Positions 32,456-41,612 of a DNA stretch of 64,000 bases are shown in pieces (position 1 is the first letter of the stretch; the number at the start of each line of letters is the position of its first letter). The notes below the pieces were generated by a model. It was given only the letters and a program-made list of their open reading frames with translations, searched no databases and was not told the origin of the DNA. This DNA comes from UBA1046 sp050945515. Lineage in GTDB: Bacteria > Bacillota > Clostridia > Saccharofermentanales > DTU023. The position numbers and the translations under genes were made by a program. The DNA lies in the NCBI GenBank assembly GCA_050945515.1, contig JBMNTB010000008.1, positions 8,831 through 72,830 on the forward strand, in the 5' to 3' direction.

Positions 32456-34533
32456 AACACCGGCTCCCAATTTGTTGTCAACCGACGCTTGATAAAAGGC
32501 AGAAGTCTACGATTCTCAACTGTTGTCAGATCAGGATCTTCTTGCAGCAGCTTATCAGCAGCACGACTGGTTTTCAAAATCAGTTCCTTATCTTCGTACA
32601 AGTTAACAATCTTAAATTCCGGCAGACCATGCTGTCTGATGCCAAAAAATTCGCCCGGTCCTCTCAGTTTCAAATCTTCTTCAGCCAGCACAAAACCATC
32701 GTTGGTAAGACAGAGCGCTGTCAGTCTTTGTCTGGCCTTGGTGTCAGTGGTTTCGCTCATTAATACACAAAGGCTTTTTTTTTCGCCTCTGCCAATGCGG
32801 CCTCTGAGTTGATGTAGTTGTGCCAGCCCAAATCTTTCCGCGTTTTCTATTACCATCATAGTAGCTTGAGGATTATCGACTCCTACCTCGATTACAGTCG
32901 TGGTAACTAGAATGTCAATCTTGCCTTGTCCAAAGTCTTCCATGATTGTTGACTTGGCTTTGGCAGTCAATCTGCCATGCAGCAATGCCACTTTTTGCTC
33001 GGGGAATACAGTCTGAGACAAATAATTATACACACCGGTAGCTGATTCAAGATCCTGTTCCGAGCTATCTTCAATCATCGGACAAACTACATATATCTGC
33101 TCATTTTGTTCAATTCTGCGCCGCATCAGCTTCTCTACCCTGCTCCGATCTTTTTCGCGAGCGGTATAGGTTGCAACAGGGACTCGACCCGGTGGTTTTT
33201 CGCGAATCATAGTTATATCCAGATCACCATAAATAATCAGTGCCAAGGTTCTCGGAATAGGTGTCGCCGACATTACCAGCATATGGGGAAAGAGATCGTT
33301 TCCCGAAAAATCACCCAGACTGGCCCGCTGATCAACTCCGAAACGGTGTTGTTCATCGGTAATACACAGGCCCAGATTATTATATTTAACTGTCTCTTCC
33401 AGGACTGCATGTGTACCAATAAGAATATTAATTGTCCCCTTTGCCAGACCGGCTAAGATGGCAGTCCGTTCGCCTTTTTTGACAGCACCGGTCAGCAGCG
33501 CCAAATTCAGCCCGGTATTAGCATAAAGGGTAGAGAGAGTTTCATAGTGCTGCTCGGCTAAAATGGAGGTAGGCGCCATAAAAACCGATTGATAGCCTGA
33601 CCAGGCAGTCAGAGCCATTCCATAAGCTGCAACTACAGTTTTACCGGAACCAACATCTCCCTGGATCAGGCGGTTCATAGATTTTTCCTGTTCTAAGTCA
33701 CGACGCAAATCAGCGATTGCTTGATTTTGATCGGCAGTTAATTGGAAAGGAAGTGTCCGAAGCCAACTCTGGAGTTTGCCGTCAATTTTTGCATCTAAAC
33801 TAATCTTCGGTGAAAGATGTTTATCTTGATGTCGTTTTTTGATCAATCGCAGGCCCATCTGCAATAGAAAAAGTTCGTCGAAACCCAAACGTTCCCTAGA
33901 TACTAAAATATCATGCCGGTTATTAGGGTAATGGATATTTTGCAGTGCATATTCCAGAGTACACAGCTTATTTTCTTTGCGCAAAGAAGCCGGCAAAGGT
34001 TCCAATTCGCCTATTCTTAACCGCTTTAAAGCTGCTGTCACAGCCTGCCTGATATCTCGTTGTGTCAGCCCCTGTGTCAAAGGATAAATGGGTCTGAAGA
34101 AGAAGTCGATTTTGTCTTTGAGCAAATAGGCCGGATTTTGCAGATTGAAAAATCTGCCTTTGCGTTCAGCCTGTCCGTGAAAAACATAAACTTGACCCAT
34201 TTGCAGCTGATCTTCTATCCAAGGCTGATTAAACCAGATCGCGGTAACAACAGCCCCCTCCTGCTCCAGACGAGCTCTGATAATAGTCAATCTACCTTTG
34301 CGCTGGACAGTCGGTTCTCGGGCAACAGTTGCTTCTACTGTCAGCCATTGTCCATCCAGAGCCTCCTGTAGGGAGTGACGTTCACTCCAGTCTTCGTAGT
34401 CACGAGGAAAGAAATAAAGAAGATCCTGAATCGTGTTCAGACCCAGCTTGGCAAATAGGGCTGCTTTTTTAGCTCCAATCCCTGGCAGGATACTGAGGGG
34501 AGAATACCTTTCAATAGCATTTCCGGACATCAT
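32452..34533 (-). CDS. recG: ATP-dependent DNA helicase RecG
   Basis: A superfamily 2 helicase that remodels stalled forks and branched DNA. From the start at 34533 the protein has 693 residues, close to the family norm. The N-terminal wedge/OB region contains L-P-G-I-G-A-K-K and F-F-P-R-D-Y-E-D, followed by Walker A G-D-V-G-S-G-K-T, the D-E-Q-H box, S-A-T-P-I-P-R-T-L, and Q-L-R-G-R-I-G-R-G near the C-terminus. The frame stays open to 34650, but the first 39 codons lie inside nth and show no family similarity, so the M-M-S-G-N start near 34533 is preferred; it overlaps nth by about 20 bp. Confidence 0.94.
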   Translation of the reverse strand: MMSGNAIERYSPLSILPGIGAKKAALFAKLGLNTIQDLLYFFPRDYEDWSERHSLQEALDGQWLTVEATVAREPTVQRKGRLTIIRARLEQEGAVVTAIWFNQPWIEDQLQMGQVYVFHGQAERKGRFFNLQNPAYLLKDKIDFFFRPIYPLTQGLTQRDIRQAVTAALKRLRIGELEPLPASLRKENKLCTLEYALQNIHYPNNRHDILVSRERLGFDELFLLQMGLRLIKKRHQDKHLSPKISLDAKIDGKLQSWLRTLPFQLTADQNQAIADLRRDLEQEKSMNRLIQGDVGSGKTVVAAYGMALTAWSGYQSVFMAPTSILAEQHYETLSTLYANTGLNLALLTGAVKKGERTAILAGLAKGTINILIGTHAVLEETVKYNNLGLCITDEQHRFGVDQRASLGDFSGNDLFPHMLVMSATPIPRTLALIIYGDLDITMIREKPPGRVPVATYTAREKDRSRVEKLMRRRIEQNEQIYVVCPMIEDSSEQDLESATGVYNYLSQTVFPEQKVALLHGRLTAKAKSTIMEDFGQGKIDILVTTTVIEVGVDNPQATMMVIENAERFGLAQLHQLRGRIGRGEKKSLCVLMSETTDTKARQRLTALCLTNDGFVLAEEDLKLRGPGEFFGIRQHGLPEFKIVNLYEDKELILKTSRAADKLLQEDPDLTTVENRRLLPFIKRRLTTNWEPVL

Positions 34534-35215
34534 TGTCACGTACTTTCTGTCGGCTAAAATCGATCGCAAATCCGTAAGCACATACCGGTTGCAGAGGGCA
34601 GATCCGGCACTGTCGACAACGAGCTTCGCATAGTCTTCTGCCATGCGCAACCATCAGATGCCCCCAGGAAATCCATTCTGTCTCAGGCAAGACCTGCTGC
34701 AGATCGCGCTCAATTCTTACAGGATCTTTGCTGTCCGTCAAACCGAGCAATCTGCTGATACGACCACAGTGGGTATCAACAACAATCGCAGGGTGACCGA
34801 AGAAATCAGACCTAACCAGATTGGCAATTTTTCTTCCTACTCCCGGCAAACGTAAGAGATCAGTTTCCTGCTCCGGCACTTGTCCGGCAAAATCCGCCAG
34901 GATCATTGCCGCACTGCCTTTAATCGCCTTAGCTTTATTGCGATACAGGCCACAGCTCCTAATAATTTGCTCAATTTCAGTCAGACTGGCAGCATCATAA
35001 TCGCTCAACTGCGGAAAACGCTCATGCAGGATAGGAGCGATAATATTTACTCTTTCATCTGTACATTGAGCACCAAGTATCCCACCAACCAAAATCTCCC
35101 AGGCTGAATTAAATTCCAGTGTGCAATCAGCTTTCGGATATGTCTGATGTAACAGAAATATTATTTGATCGATCTGTTGAGAATCAGTAGCTATATTGTC
35201 TGTTTTATTCATCAT
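34511..35215 (-). CDS. nth: Endonuclease III
   Basis: A 234-residue DNA glycosylase/AP lyase that removes oxidised pyrimidines. The helix-hairpin-helix motif L-P-G-V-G-R-K-I-A carries the catalytic Lys, V-D-T-H has the catalytic Asp, and a C-terminal 4Fe-4S site C-x6-C-x2-C-x5-C is complete. The start ATG overlaps the stop of the HtrA-like gene (ATGA). About 15 residues follow the cluster. Confidence 0.94.
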   Translation of the reverse strand: MMNKTDNIATDSQQIDQIIFLLHQTYPKADCTLEFNSAWEILVGGILGAQCTDERVNIIAPILHERFPQLSDYDAASLTEIEQIIRSCGLYRNKAKAIKGSAAMILADFAGQVPEQETDLLRLPGVGRKIANLVRSDFFGHPAIVVDTHCGRISRLLGLTDSKDPVRIERDLQQVLPETEWISWGHLMVAHGRRLCEARCRQCRICPLQPVCAYGFAIDFSRQKVRDNDVRKCY

Positions 35216-36648
35216 GATGGCATTTTGCTTAAGTAGATCTGCATAGTATATATGCGTTTTTCTGCAGTTCGATAAATCCTGACATTAACCAGAGTACCGA
35301 TCGGCTGTTTCTGTACATAATCTGTAAATATCTGATGATTACTCATCTCTACACCATTCAACGAGAGCAGGATATCACCACTTCTAATACCGGCAATATA
35401 AGCCGGACTGCGGTCAACAACCTGGCTGACAAAAAGGCCGGACGGCCAGTCCATCAGCTCAATTAAACTATTGTTATCCTCTTCAGACATAGTCATAATG
35501 CCAAACCAGGCAGACGCTTTCGGCTCTTGCGGATTATCTATGGCCTCAAGCGCCGCAACGAGCATTGGAGTAGGTAGTGCATAACCCATAATATCCGAAT
35601 AAGAACGGTTAAAGCGACTATTAGTCAAACCGATAATCTCTCCTTGCAAGTTCAGTAAAGGACCGCCGGAGGCCTGTTGCGAGATAAAAGCATTTGTTTG
35701 AATCATACTGACGGAAAGCTCACTTTCGAGCAGCGCCGGATAATATACACCTGTAATAAACCCTAAGGACAATCCACCTTGTGACATCATTACATCAGGT
35801 TGTCCTATGGAAATTACCGGTTCTCCGACAACTAGTTCTGAGGCGAAGTCCAAATTAGCGTAGGGCAGATTAGAAACATTCTCAATCTGAAAAACAGCAA
35901 GATCAGTGTCTTTGTGAATAGCAGATAGTGTGGCATTGAAACTCTTTGGACGGTTCGGAACCACAATTCTTACTTCTGCTCTTTCATATAGATGATCACC
36001 ATAAGCTAGGGCGAAGGAGAAATTGCTGGCAAAGGTGATTACTTTGCCATCGGCGGAAATCAGCAGACCGGAAAAGGTCTCCATCTTGTCATTTGTTGAG
36101 CTGGTTCCAGGAAGATAAACCTGGATTGAAGCCACCATCGGCGAATACTGGGCATAAATATCGCGGATTCTATTGTCGATTAGGTAGCTATAAGAATTAT
36201 TATGTACGTCATTTGCGCCAGTTTCACCTGTAGATACCGGTTCAGAAGAATCAGTTTGTCCGGGGCTGGGAATATCCTCATCCTCCCTGCTGGTTTGGGC
36301 AGCTATTGATTCGGTGGGATAGGAACCAGCCGTAGTCGCCGCGGAAGTTGTCAGTGGTTCTGTTTCTTTCTGATCAGGTCCAGTTTCTGCAGTTGAGGTT
36401 GTCATCCTCTCTGTTGGCCGATCCACATCAACTTTAATGGTAGAAGTCGCCGATACGATCGGCGTCGTAGTCTTAACAGGCGTCACCACCACAGGAGCAG
36501 GCCTGGCACCATTTGCGGTCGGGTCTTTATCCCGCAGAAAATAATCAGTAATCAGGGGGATTATAACTGCCATTAAAACAAAGGCTGTCAAAGCTAAAAC
36601 CGAAATGGTCAGTAAGGCTTGAATCAGTTTGCTACTTGGTTTTTTCAT
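35212..36648 (-). CDS. HtrA/DegP-like trypsin-fold protein with PDZ domain, probably inactive
   Basis: A 478-residue membrane-anchored protein: TM helix at 9-31, a long Thr/Ser/Pro/Glu-rich linker (about 40-155), a trypsin-like domain (about 165-375) and a C-terminal PDZ domain with S-P-A-Y-I-A-G-I-R-S-G-D-I-L. The catalytic Ser (A-S-G-G-P-L) and Asp (D-T-D-L-A-V-F) are in place, but where HtrA has T-N-N-H-V-V this protein has T-F-A-S-N-F-S, so the catalytic His is missing. It may be a pseudoprotease that binds or scaffolds envelope proteins. The next gene upstream is a sensor kinase, 60 bp away on the same strand. Confidence 0.85.
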   Translation of the reverse strand: MKKPSSKLIQALLTISVLALTAFVLMAVIIPLITDYFLRDKDPTANGARPAPVVVTPVKTTTPIVSATSTIKVDVDRPTERMTTSTAETGPDQKETEPLTTSAATTAGSYPTESIAAQTSREDEDIPSPGQTDSSEPVSTGETGANDVHNNSYSYLIDNRIRDIYAQYSPMVASIQVYLPGTSSTNDKMETFSGLLISADGKVITFASNFSFALAYGDHLYERAEVRIVVPNRPKSFNATLSAIHKDTDLAVFQIENVSNLPYANLDFASELVVGEPVISIGQPDVMMSQGGLSLGFITGVYYPALLESELSVSMIQTNAFISQQASGGPLLNLQGEIIGLTNSRFNRSYSDIMGYALPTPMLVAALEAIDNPQEPKASAWFGIMTMSEEDNNSLIELMDWPSGLFVSQVVDRSPAYIAGIRSGDILLSLNGVEMSNHQIFTDYVQKQPIGTLVNVRIYRTAEKRIYTMQIYLSKMPS

Positions 36649-36708
36649 ATCTTTAGATTATACAACAACAAATTGAGCTTTCCTGTAGGAATCAGTCCGG
36701 CAGAAAAG

Positions 36709-38241
36709 CTAAGGTGTATCCAGAGTGAAGGAAAACAGCGCACCTCCCATCGTGCTATTGCCAGCTTCAATCATTTGGCCATGTGCTTTAATGATATTAC
36801 GAGCAATGAACAGACCGAGACCGGAGCCCTCAGAATTTCTGGCTTTATCGGCTTTGTAGAAGCGGTCAAAGACATGTTCAAGATCTTTATCGGATAAACC
36901 GCTGCCATTGTCCTCAATCACAAATTGGTAGAGCTTGCTATCAGTGATACGACTGCTGATTCGAATTTTACCGTTCAGGGGACAAAAGCGGATGGCGTTA
37001 CCAAGCATATTGACAATTACGCGCTGGATCGCTTCGTCATTGCCGATCACGAGTGACTCATCATCGGAGGCTAGAGCAACTTGCAAAGTGATATTCTTCT
37101 CATGTAATTGTGGCTCATGGCTGTCTATCACATCAGCAATCAATTCATTCATATCGAAAATACTCATCAAAAGATTATCTTTTCTCAGGACCGTAGACAT
37201 TTCAAAGAGTTCATTTACCAACTGCTGGAGGCGAATACTTTCCTGCTGAACAATTTTCAAATAATGTTCCGTTTGATCTGTAGGCACAGTTCCATCCAGC
37301 ATGCCTTCCACGAAACCTCTGATTGACGTAATTGGCGATCTGAGATCATGTGAAATACTACTCATGAAATCCATGCGCTCTTTTTCCTGTGTTTCAAATT
37401 TTTCGATCAAAGTATTGAAAGTGCGGATCAGTAAAATTAAATCATCATCTTGAAACTCTTCACTGTCAGAAGACAATAGATTGTCTGCCGGATTGTCGGA
37501 TACACCGGACGACGGAATGGGCACTCTGGCAGATAGATCGCCTCTATAGACCCGTTCTGCCGTATCAGCCAGCAGTGAGATAGGTTTCGTGATTTCACGA
37601 GACAGTAGCAGAATCACAATCAGGGCCAGAAAAAAGGCAATCAGAAAAGAAATCGGCACTAGATTATCCTGGAAAAATTCAATACGTGAATCTGCGGACA
37701 GAGCTCTCAGTAGAATAATCTCACCGGCATAAGCACCTGTCAGTGAAGTTAAAGGAGCGCTGGCTATCATCCAGCTGTTATCTCTGGGCAGCAGTTTGCC
37801 GAGTTCAGAATTACGGGCTATCTGGCTATAGACAATTCGTGACCGATTTTGTGCCGCAAACGGCAGTCTATAAAATTGTCTGTCATCGATTGCCTCCTGC
37901 AATTTAGTATATGTAGTTGCAGGAATCCCGGTATTGTAGATTAGCTCGCCATTAGCATTGATCAACCAGACCAGAGAATCAGTTGACCTGCCGGTGAGAC
38001 TGATATAAGAAGGAATTTCCGATCTCTCAATAGCTGTCCTGGTTCTATTCATGCCCCGTGAAACCAAGATAGCAATTTCTTCAGCATTCCGTCTTAGATA
38101 AGTCGTCTCCTGGCTGCGCCTGGCAGAAATAAACAGAGCAAAATATACTGTCGCCAGAATGATAAATATGATCAGAATCGCAAAGGCAACTCTAAACAGA
38201 GTGCGAGCGTAAATAGATTTTAAGAAGGACGGGCGTTTCAT
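36709..38241 (-). CDS. Sensor histidine kinase (HAMP, HisKA, HATPase)
   Basis: A 510-residue membrane kinase with an N-terminal TM helix (15-36), an extracytoplasmic domain (about 37-185), a second TM helix (190-215), a HAMP linker (P-I-S-L-L-A-D-T-A-E-R-V-Y-R-G-D near 220), the H box S-I-S-H-D-L-R-S-P-I-T-S-I, the N box N-M-L-G-N-A-I-R-F and the G boxes D-N-G-S-G-L and G-S-G-L-G-L-F-I-A-R. It follows the response regulator gene by 2 bp and is its partner. The signal is unknown; the HtrA-like neighbour hints at envelope stress. Confidence 0.92.
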   Translation of the reverse strand: MKRPSFLKSIYARTLFRVAFAILIIFIILATVYFALFISARRSQETTYLRRNAEEIAILVSRGMNRTRTAIERSEIPSYISLTGRSTDSLVWLINANGELIYNTGIPATTYTKLQEAIDDRQFYRLPFAAQNRSRIVYSQIARNSELGKLLPRDNSWMIASAPLTSLTGAYAGEIILLRALSADSRIEFFQDNLVPISFLIAFFLALIVILLLSREITKPISLLADTAERVYRGDLSARVPIPSSGVSDNPADNLLSSDSEEFQDDDLILLIRTFNTLIEKFETQEKERMDFMSSISHDLRSPITSIRGFVEGMLDGTVPTDQTEHYLKIVQQESIRLQQLVNELFEMSTVLRKDNLLMSIFDMNELIADVIDSHEPQLHEKNITLQVALASDDESLVIGNDEAIQRVIVNMLGNAIRFCPLNGKIRISSRITDSKLYQFVIEDNGSGLSDKDLEHVFDRFYKADKARNSEGSGLGLFIARNIIKAHGQMIEAGNSTMGGALFSFTLDTP

Positions 38242-38243
38242 AC

Positions 38244-38972
38244 TTAGTCTTCAACTTTAGAAGTCTCGAATTTATAACCCACACCCCAAACTGTTTTGAT
38301 ACGCCATTCAGGATGCGGCACACTGTCAACTTTTTCTCTAATGCGCTTGATATGTACATCCACTGTCCGCGTGCCGCCAAAAAAATCAAAACCCCAGATA
38401 TTTTCCAGCAACTGTTCCCGTGTAAAAACCCGGTCAGGATGTCCGGCGAGAAAATACAAAAGCTCCAGTTCTTTAGGCGGTATGTCAATTTCCTGCTGCC
38501 CAATTGTGACAGTATATCGAGTGCGATCCACTATTAGCTCGGGCCAGGTAATAATATCAGGCTTATGCTGATCCTCATCACTAGAAGACCTCGCTTTATC
38601 CGGGGCTGACTGGATTCTCCTCAGTACTGCTTTAACCCTAGCCAGTAATTCTTTCGGCTCAAATGGTTTTTCGATATAGTCATCTGCCCCTAGTTCCAGC
38701 CCGACCACCTTATCCAGCGTATCGCCCCTAGCCGTAAGAATCAGGACCGGAACATCAGATTCTTTGCGCAAAGCACGTAGGACATCAAATCCACCCATGC
38801 CAGGCAGCATTAAATCCAGCACAATAACATCAGGCAGTGAATGCCGATAAGCATCAAGGACGTCATTGCCGTTGTAGCAAATTTGCACCTTGAAGCCGTC
38901 CTTGCTGAAATACAGGCGCAATAATTCACTGATATTGGGATCATCATCTACAATTAAAACCGTTTTATCCAT
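38244..38972 (-). CDS. OmpR/PhoB family response regulator
   Basis: A 242-residue transcription regulator. The receiver domain has D-D-D near residue 10, phospho-Asp in V-L-D-L-M-L-P-G near 53, T near 80 and Lys in Y-I-E-K-P-F near 103. A C-terminal winged helix (about 140-235) contains F-T-R-E-Q-L-L-E-N-I-W-G and R-T-V-D-V-H-I-K-R-I-R-E-K. It sits 2 bp from its kinase and 2 bp after nrdR. Confidence 0.94.
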   Translation of the reverse strand: MDKTVLIVDDDPNISELLRLYFSKDGFKVQICYNGNDVLDAYRHSLPDVIVLDLMLPGMGGFDVLRALRKESDVPVLILTARGDTLDKVVGLELGADDYIEKPFEPKELLARVKAVLRRIQSAPDKARSSSDEDQHKPDIITWPELIVDRTRYTVTIGQQEIDIPPKELELLYFLAGHPDRVFTREQLLENIWGFDFFGGTRTVDVHIKRIREKVDSVPHPEWRIKTVWGVGYKFETSKVED

Positions 38973-38974
38973 GA

Positions 38975-39448
38975 TTATTCATTATCTTTTCTGTCGGCAC
39001 TTTCTGTCAATGAGCTGATAGCATCAAAAAAAGAACCGATATCAACAAATTCCCGGTAGACCGAAGCAAAGCGAATATAGGCTACTTCATCAATATCGCG
39101 CAGTTGCTGCAAAACCAACTCGCCCAACTCACGTGTTGGAATTTCTCTCCTCAGGCTATTTTCCATTTGGCGTTCAATTGTGTCAACAATTTTGGTTATC
39201 TGCTGTGTGGAGACTGGTCTCTTTTCACAACTTTTTAAAATGCCGTTAATCAGCTTATTGCGTTCAAAGGGCTGACGAGAGCCATCTTTTTTGATTACCA
39301 TCAATGACATGTTTTCGACCCGCTCATAGGTTGTAAACCGCTCCAGGCAGGACATGCATTCTCTACGTCTCCGTATAGCAATACCCTCATCCACAGGCCT
39401 TGAGTCAATTACCCTGTCTCCATCATAGCCACAATGCGGACATTTCAT
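38975..39448 (-). CDS. nrdR: Ribonucleotide reductase regulator NrdR
   Basis: A 157-residue repressor of nrd genes. The start M-K-C-P-H-C-G begins a zinc ribbon (C-P-H-C ... C-M-S-C), followed by an ATP-cone domain with V-I-K-K-D-G-S-R-Q-P-F-E-R-N-K. The ATG at 39448 is chosen because the zinc ribbon begins there and GGAG lies upstream; the 13-residue extension in the longer frame does not match the family. The final residues (A-I-S-S-L-T-E-S) fit the usual end. Confidence 0.95.
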   Translation of the reverse strand: MKCPHCGYDGDRVIDSRPVDEGIAIRRRRECMSCLERFTTYERVENMSLMVIKKDGSRQPFERNKLINGILKSCEKRPVSTQQITKIVDTIERQMENSLRREIPTRELGELVLQQLRDIDEVAYIRFASVYREFVDIGSFFDAISSLTESADRKDNE

Positions 39449-39536
39449 GTTCAGCACTCCGTTTCTAAAGAATACCGGACAGATCAAGCAGATCTGTCCG
39501 GCACAGCTTCAAGTAAATACAACTTGTCAAAGTAGC

Positions 39537-40946
39537 TTAGTCTTGGTCTTCGCTGTCCTGTAAAAACCAAGGCAGGACTCTGCCACCTTTGCTCGACTGT
39601 TTTCTACCGGATCCCCTGGGAGCGCTTGGAGTTCTAGGCGCCTCATCCAGAATTTCCGGTTCCTCGCGCTGACTCCACATCGTGCTCTCCGAAACGCGCG
39701 AGATCAGATCTGCCATTGCGGCATCATTAGCTTGCCGGTTTGGATTTTGACTGTATGCAACCGGCTCACGGCTCTCATTCTGAGCAGGATGTGCCGTTCG
39801 TTCGGGTGCAACTCTCCTCGGTTCCTGCTTGCGCATCGGTCTTAAAAACTCCGGCAAGTCTTCTTGTTTGCTGCGAGTGACTTCGGGAGCAACAGGACGA
39901 CCGGTAGCAAACACAGGCTGAGCTGCTGCAATTGCTGTCTGTTGTGACCGCACTGCCTGTTTTTGCATACCCTCCTGATCAAAACGGCTGGCAATAATTG
40001 TGATAAGCAAGTCATCCTGCATGTTCTCGTCGATCACTGCACCAAAGATAATATCCGCATCAGGTGATACTGCTTCTCGAACCTGAGAGGCAGCTTCATT
40101 AATCTCTTTGATTTTCATATCGTGTCCGCCGGTAAAATTGATGATAATGCTGTGTGCACCATCAATCGTTGTATCAAGTAACGGACTGTTCATGGCCTGT
40201 TTCACTGCTGTAGCAGCTCTACTTTCACCTGAGCCACGGCCAATACCCATATGACAGACGCCGGCATCAGTCATTACACGGCGCACATCAGCTAGGTCAA
40301 GGTTGATCATACCATTGACAGCCACCAAATCGGAGATACTGGATACACCATACTGGAGAACTCTGTCCGCCATGCTGAAGGCATCGTCAATCGAAGTATC
40401 ATCACTGGCGATCTCAAGCAATTTATCATTAGGAACGATGATAAGAGAATCAACATATTGCTGTAAATCGCGAACACCCCGCTCTGCATTTTGTCTTCTC
40501 TTAGCGCCTTCAAAACGGAAAGGCATAGTAACAACACCAACTGTTAAGATACCCATTTTACGAGCAATTGCTGCTACAACAGGTGAAGCTCCTGTCCCGG
40601 TACCACCGCCCATGCCGGCAGTTATAAAGAGCATATCCGTACCTTCAAGCACTTTGGATATCTCTTCAATATTTTCCTCTGCTGCCTTTTGTCCTGTCTC
40701 AGGATGTGCTCCGGCACCCAGACCCCTGGTAACCTTAGAACCGATCTGAATGCGCTCAGAGGCCAGGCTCTTGGCCAGACTCTGATGGTCAGTGTTCACA
40801 GCTATAAACTCAATTCCCTGTACGCCATCATTGATCATGCGGTCAACGGCATTACAGCCACCACCGCCAACTCCGATCACACGGATATTAGCGTATAGAT
40901 CGTCATCCATACCAAATCCCAGTTGAAAATCAGCCAATTTCAGCAA
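39537..40946 (-). CDS. ftsZ: Cell division protein FtsZ
   Basis: The tubulin-like GTPase that forms the Z ring. 469 residues: I-G-V-G-G-G-G-C-N-A-V near 24, the tubulin signature G-G-G-T-G-T-G at 113-119, N-F-T-G-G-H-D in the C-terminal domain, a long disordered linker (about 335-450) and a conserved C-terminal peptide V-L-P-W-F-L-Q-D. The start is uncertain: AAGGAG directly abuts the TTG at 40946, so a TTG three codons later (40937) or the ATG at codon 13 are alternatives. No ftsA lies nearby. About 90 bp to nrdR. Confidence 0.95.
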   Translation of the reverse strand: MLKLADFQLGFGMDDDLYANIRVIGVGGGGCNAVDRMINDGVQGIEFIAVNTDHQSLAKSLASERIQIGSKVTRGLGAGAHPETGQKAAEENIEEISKVLEGTDMLFITAGMGGGTGTGASPVVAAIARKMGILTVGVVTMPFRFEGAKRRQNAERGVRDLQQYVDSLIIVPNDKLLEIASDDTSIDDAFSMADRVLQYGVSSISDLVAVNGMINLDLADVRRVMTDAGVCHMGIGRGSGESRAATAVKQAMNSPLLDTTIDGAHSIIINFTGGHDMKIKEINEAASQVREAVSPDADIIFGAVIDENMQDDLLITIIASRFDQEGMQKQAVRSQQTAIAAAQPVFATGRPVAPEVTRSKQEDLPEFLRPMRKQEPRRVAPERTAHPAQNESREPVAYSQNPNRQANDAAMADLISRVSESTMWSQREEPEILDEAPRTPSAPRGSGRKQSSKGGRVLPWFLQDSEDQD

Positions 40947-40979
40947 CTCCTTTCGAAAGTGGCCGGATGCCGACTAATC

Positions 40980-41145
40980 CTACATAGTTGTCATTACAAT
41001 ATTACAACTTTGTTATGATCAAAATACATCCGGAGCAGTATTCGCATAATTTTGAAACTAATTCTACACTATAAAATTTATTATTACAAGACTTAATTCC
41101 GAAGTTATCGAGAAATATTACATAGTTGTTTCGTTGTAATGACAT
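40980..41145. promoter_or_regulatory. Paired repeats in the ftsZ upstream region
   Basis: TACATAGTTGT occurs at 40981-40991 and again at 41119-41129. TGTCATTACAA (40989-40999) is an exact reverse complement of TTGTAATGACA (41134-41144). The two composite sites flank an AT-rich stretch that probably contains the ftsZ promoter. They could be paired operators that allow looping, or arms of a long RNA structure. Nothing else was recognised in the 278-bp gap. Confidence 0.4.
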
Positions 41146-41224
41146 CTTTCGCAAAAATTATTCTGAGATTAATTAAGTTCAAAATATTTCCGCTTTGAGA
41201 TGTTATTACCTCTTTATTTCATTC

Positions 41225-41590
41225 TTATTTCTTAATTGTTTTGGATGCTTCTATGCGTTTTTGGATATCCTGGATAAAATATCTGCGAATAAGGCCCAAG
41301 TTTTTGAAAATCCTAATGCCAAAAGCAAAAACAGCAACTAGGCTTAAATCAAAAGCCAATTGCTGACCCAGTGCAGTTAAAGCTACTGCAGTCGTTGCAT
41401 TTAAGATAAAGCCAGTTACAAACAGAATATTACTGAAACGCTTGCGATAAGCAGCTTCCATTCCTCCTAGCAGCGCATCAATTCCCGCCAGGATCACAAC
41501 AGCAACATAAACTGACCAGACTTCCGGTATCTGGAAATTCAATACCAGCCCGATCACTAATCCAATTATTAATCCGATTAAAGGCAGCAT
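41225..41590 (-). CDS. sbp: Small basic family protein (DUF1290)
   Basis: A 121-residue membrane protein with three or four TM helices, starting M-L-P-L-I-G-L-I-I-G-L-V-I-G. A central G-I-D-A-L-L-G-G-M-E-A-A-Y-R-K-R-F motif is diagnostic for the small basic protein found next to ftsQ in Gram-positives. The ATG at 41590 has AGGAGG upstream; the longer frame from 41638 overlaps ftsQ. The function is unknown, probably in division or the envelope. Confidence 0.88.
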   Translation of the reverse strand: MLPLIGLIIGLVIGLVLNFQIPEVWSVYVAVVILAGIDALLGGMEAAYRKRFSNILFVTGFILNATTAVALTALGQQLAFDLSLVAVFAFGIRIFKNLGLIRRYFIQDIQKRIEASKTIKK

Positions 41591-41612
41591 CTTGTCCTCC
41601 TGTCTGAGTAAT

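Noticed and set aside
34533..34650. Extended RecG start at 34650
   Set aside because: The first 39 codons overlap nth in another frame and carry no RecG similarity; length from 34533 fits the family.
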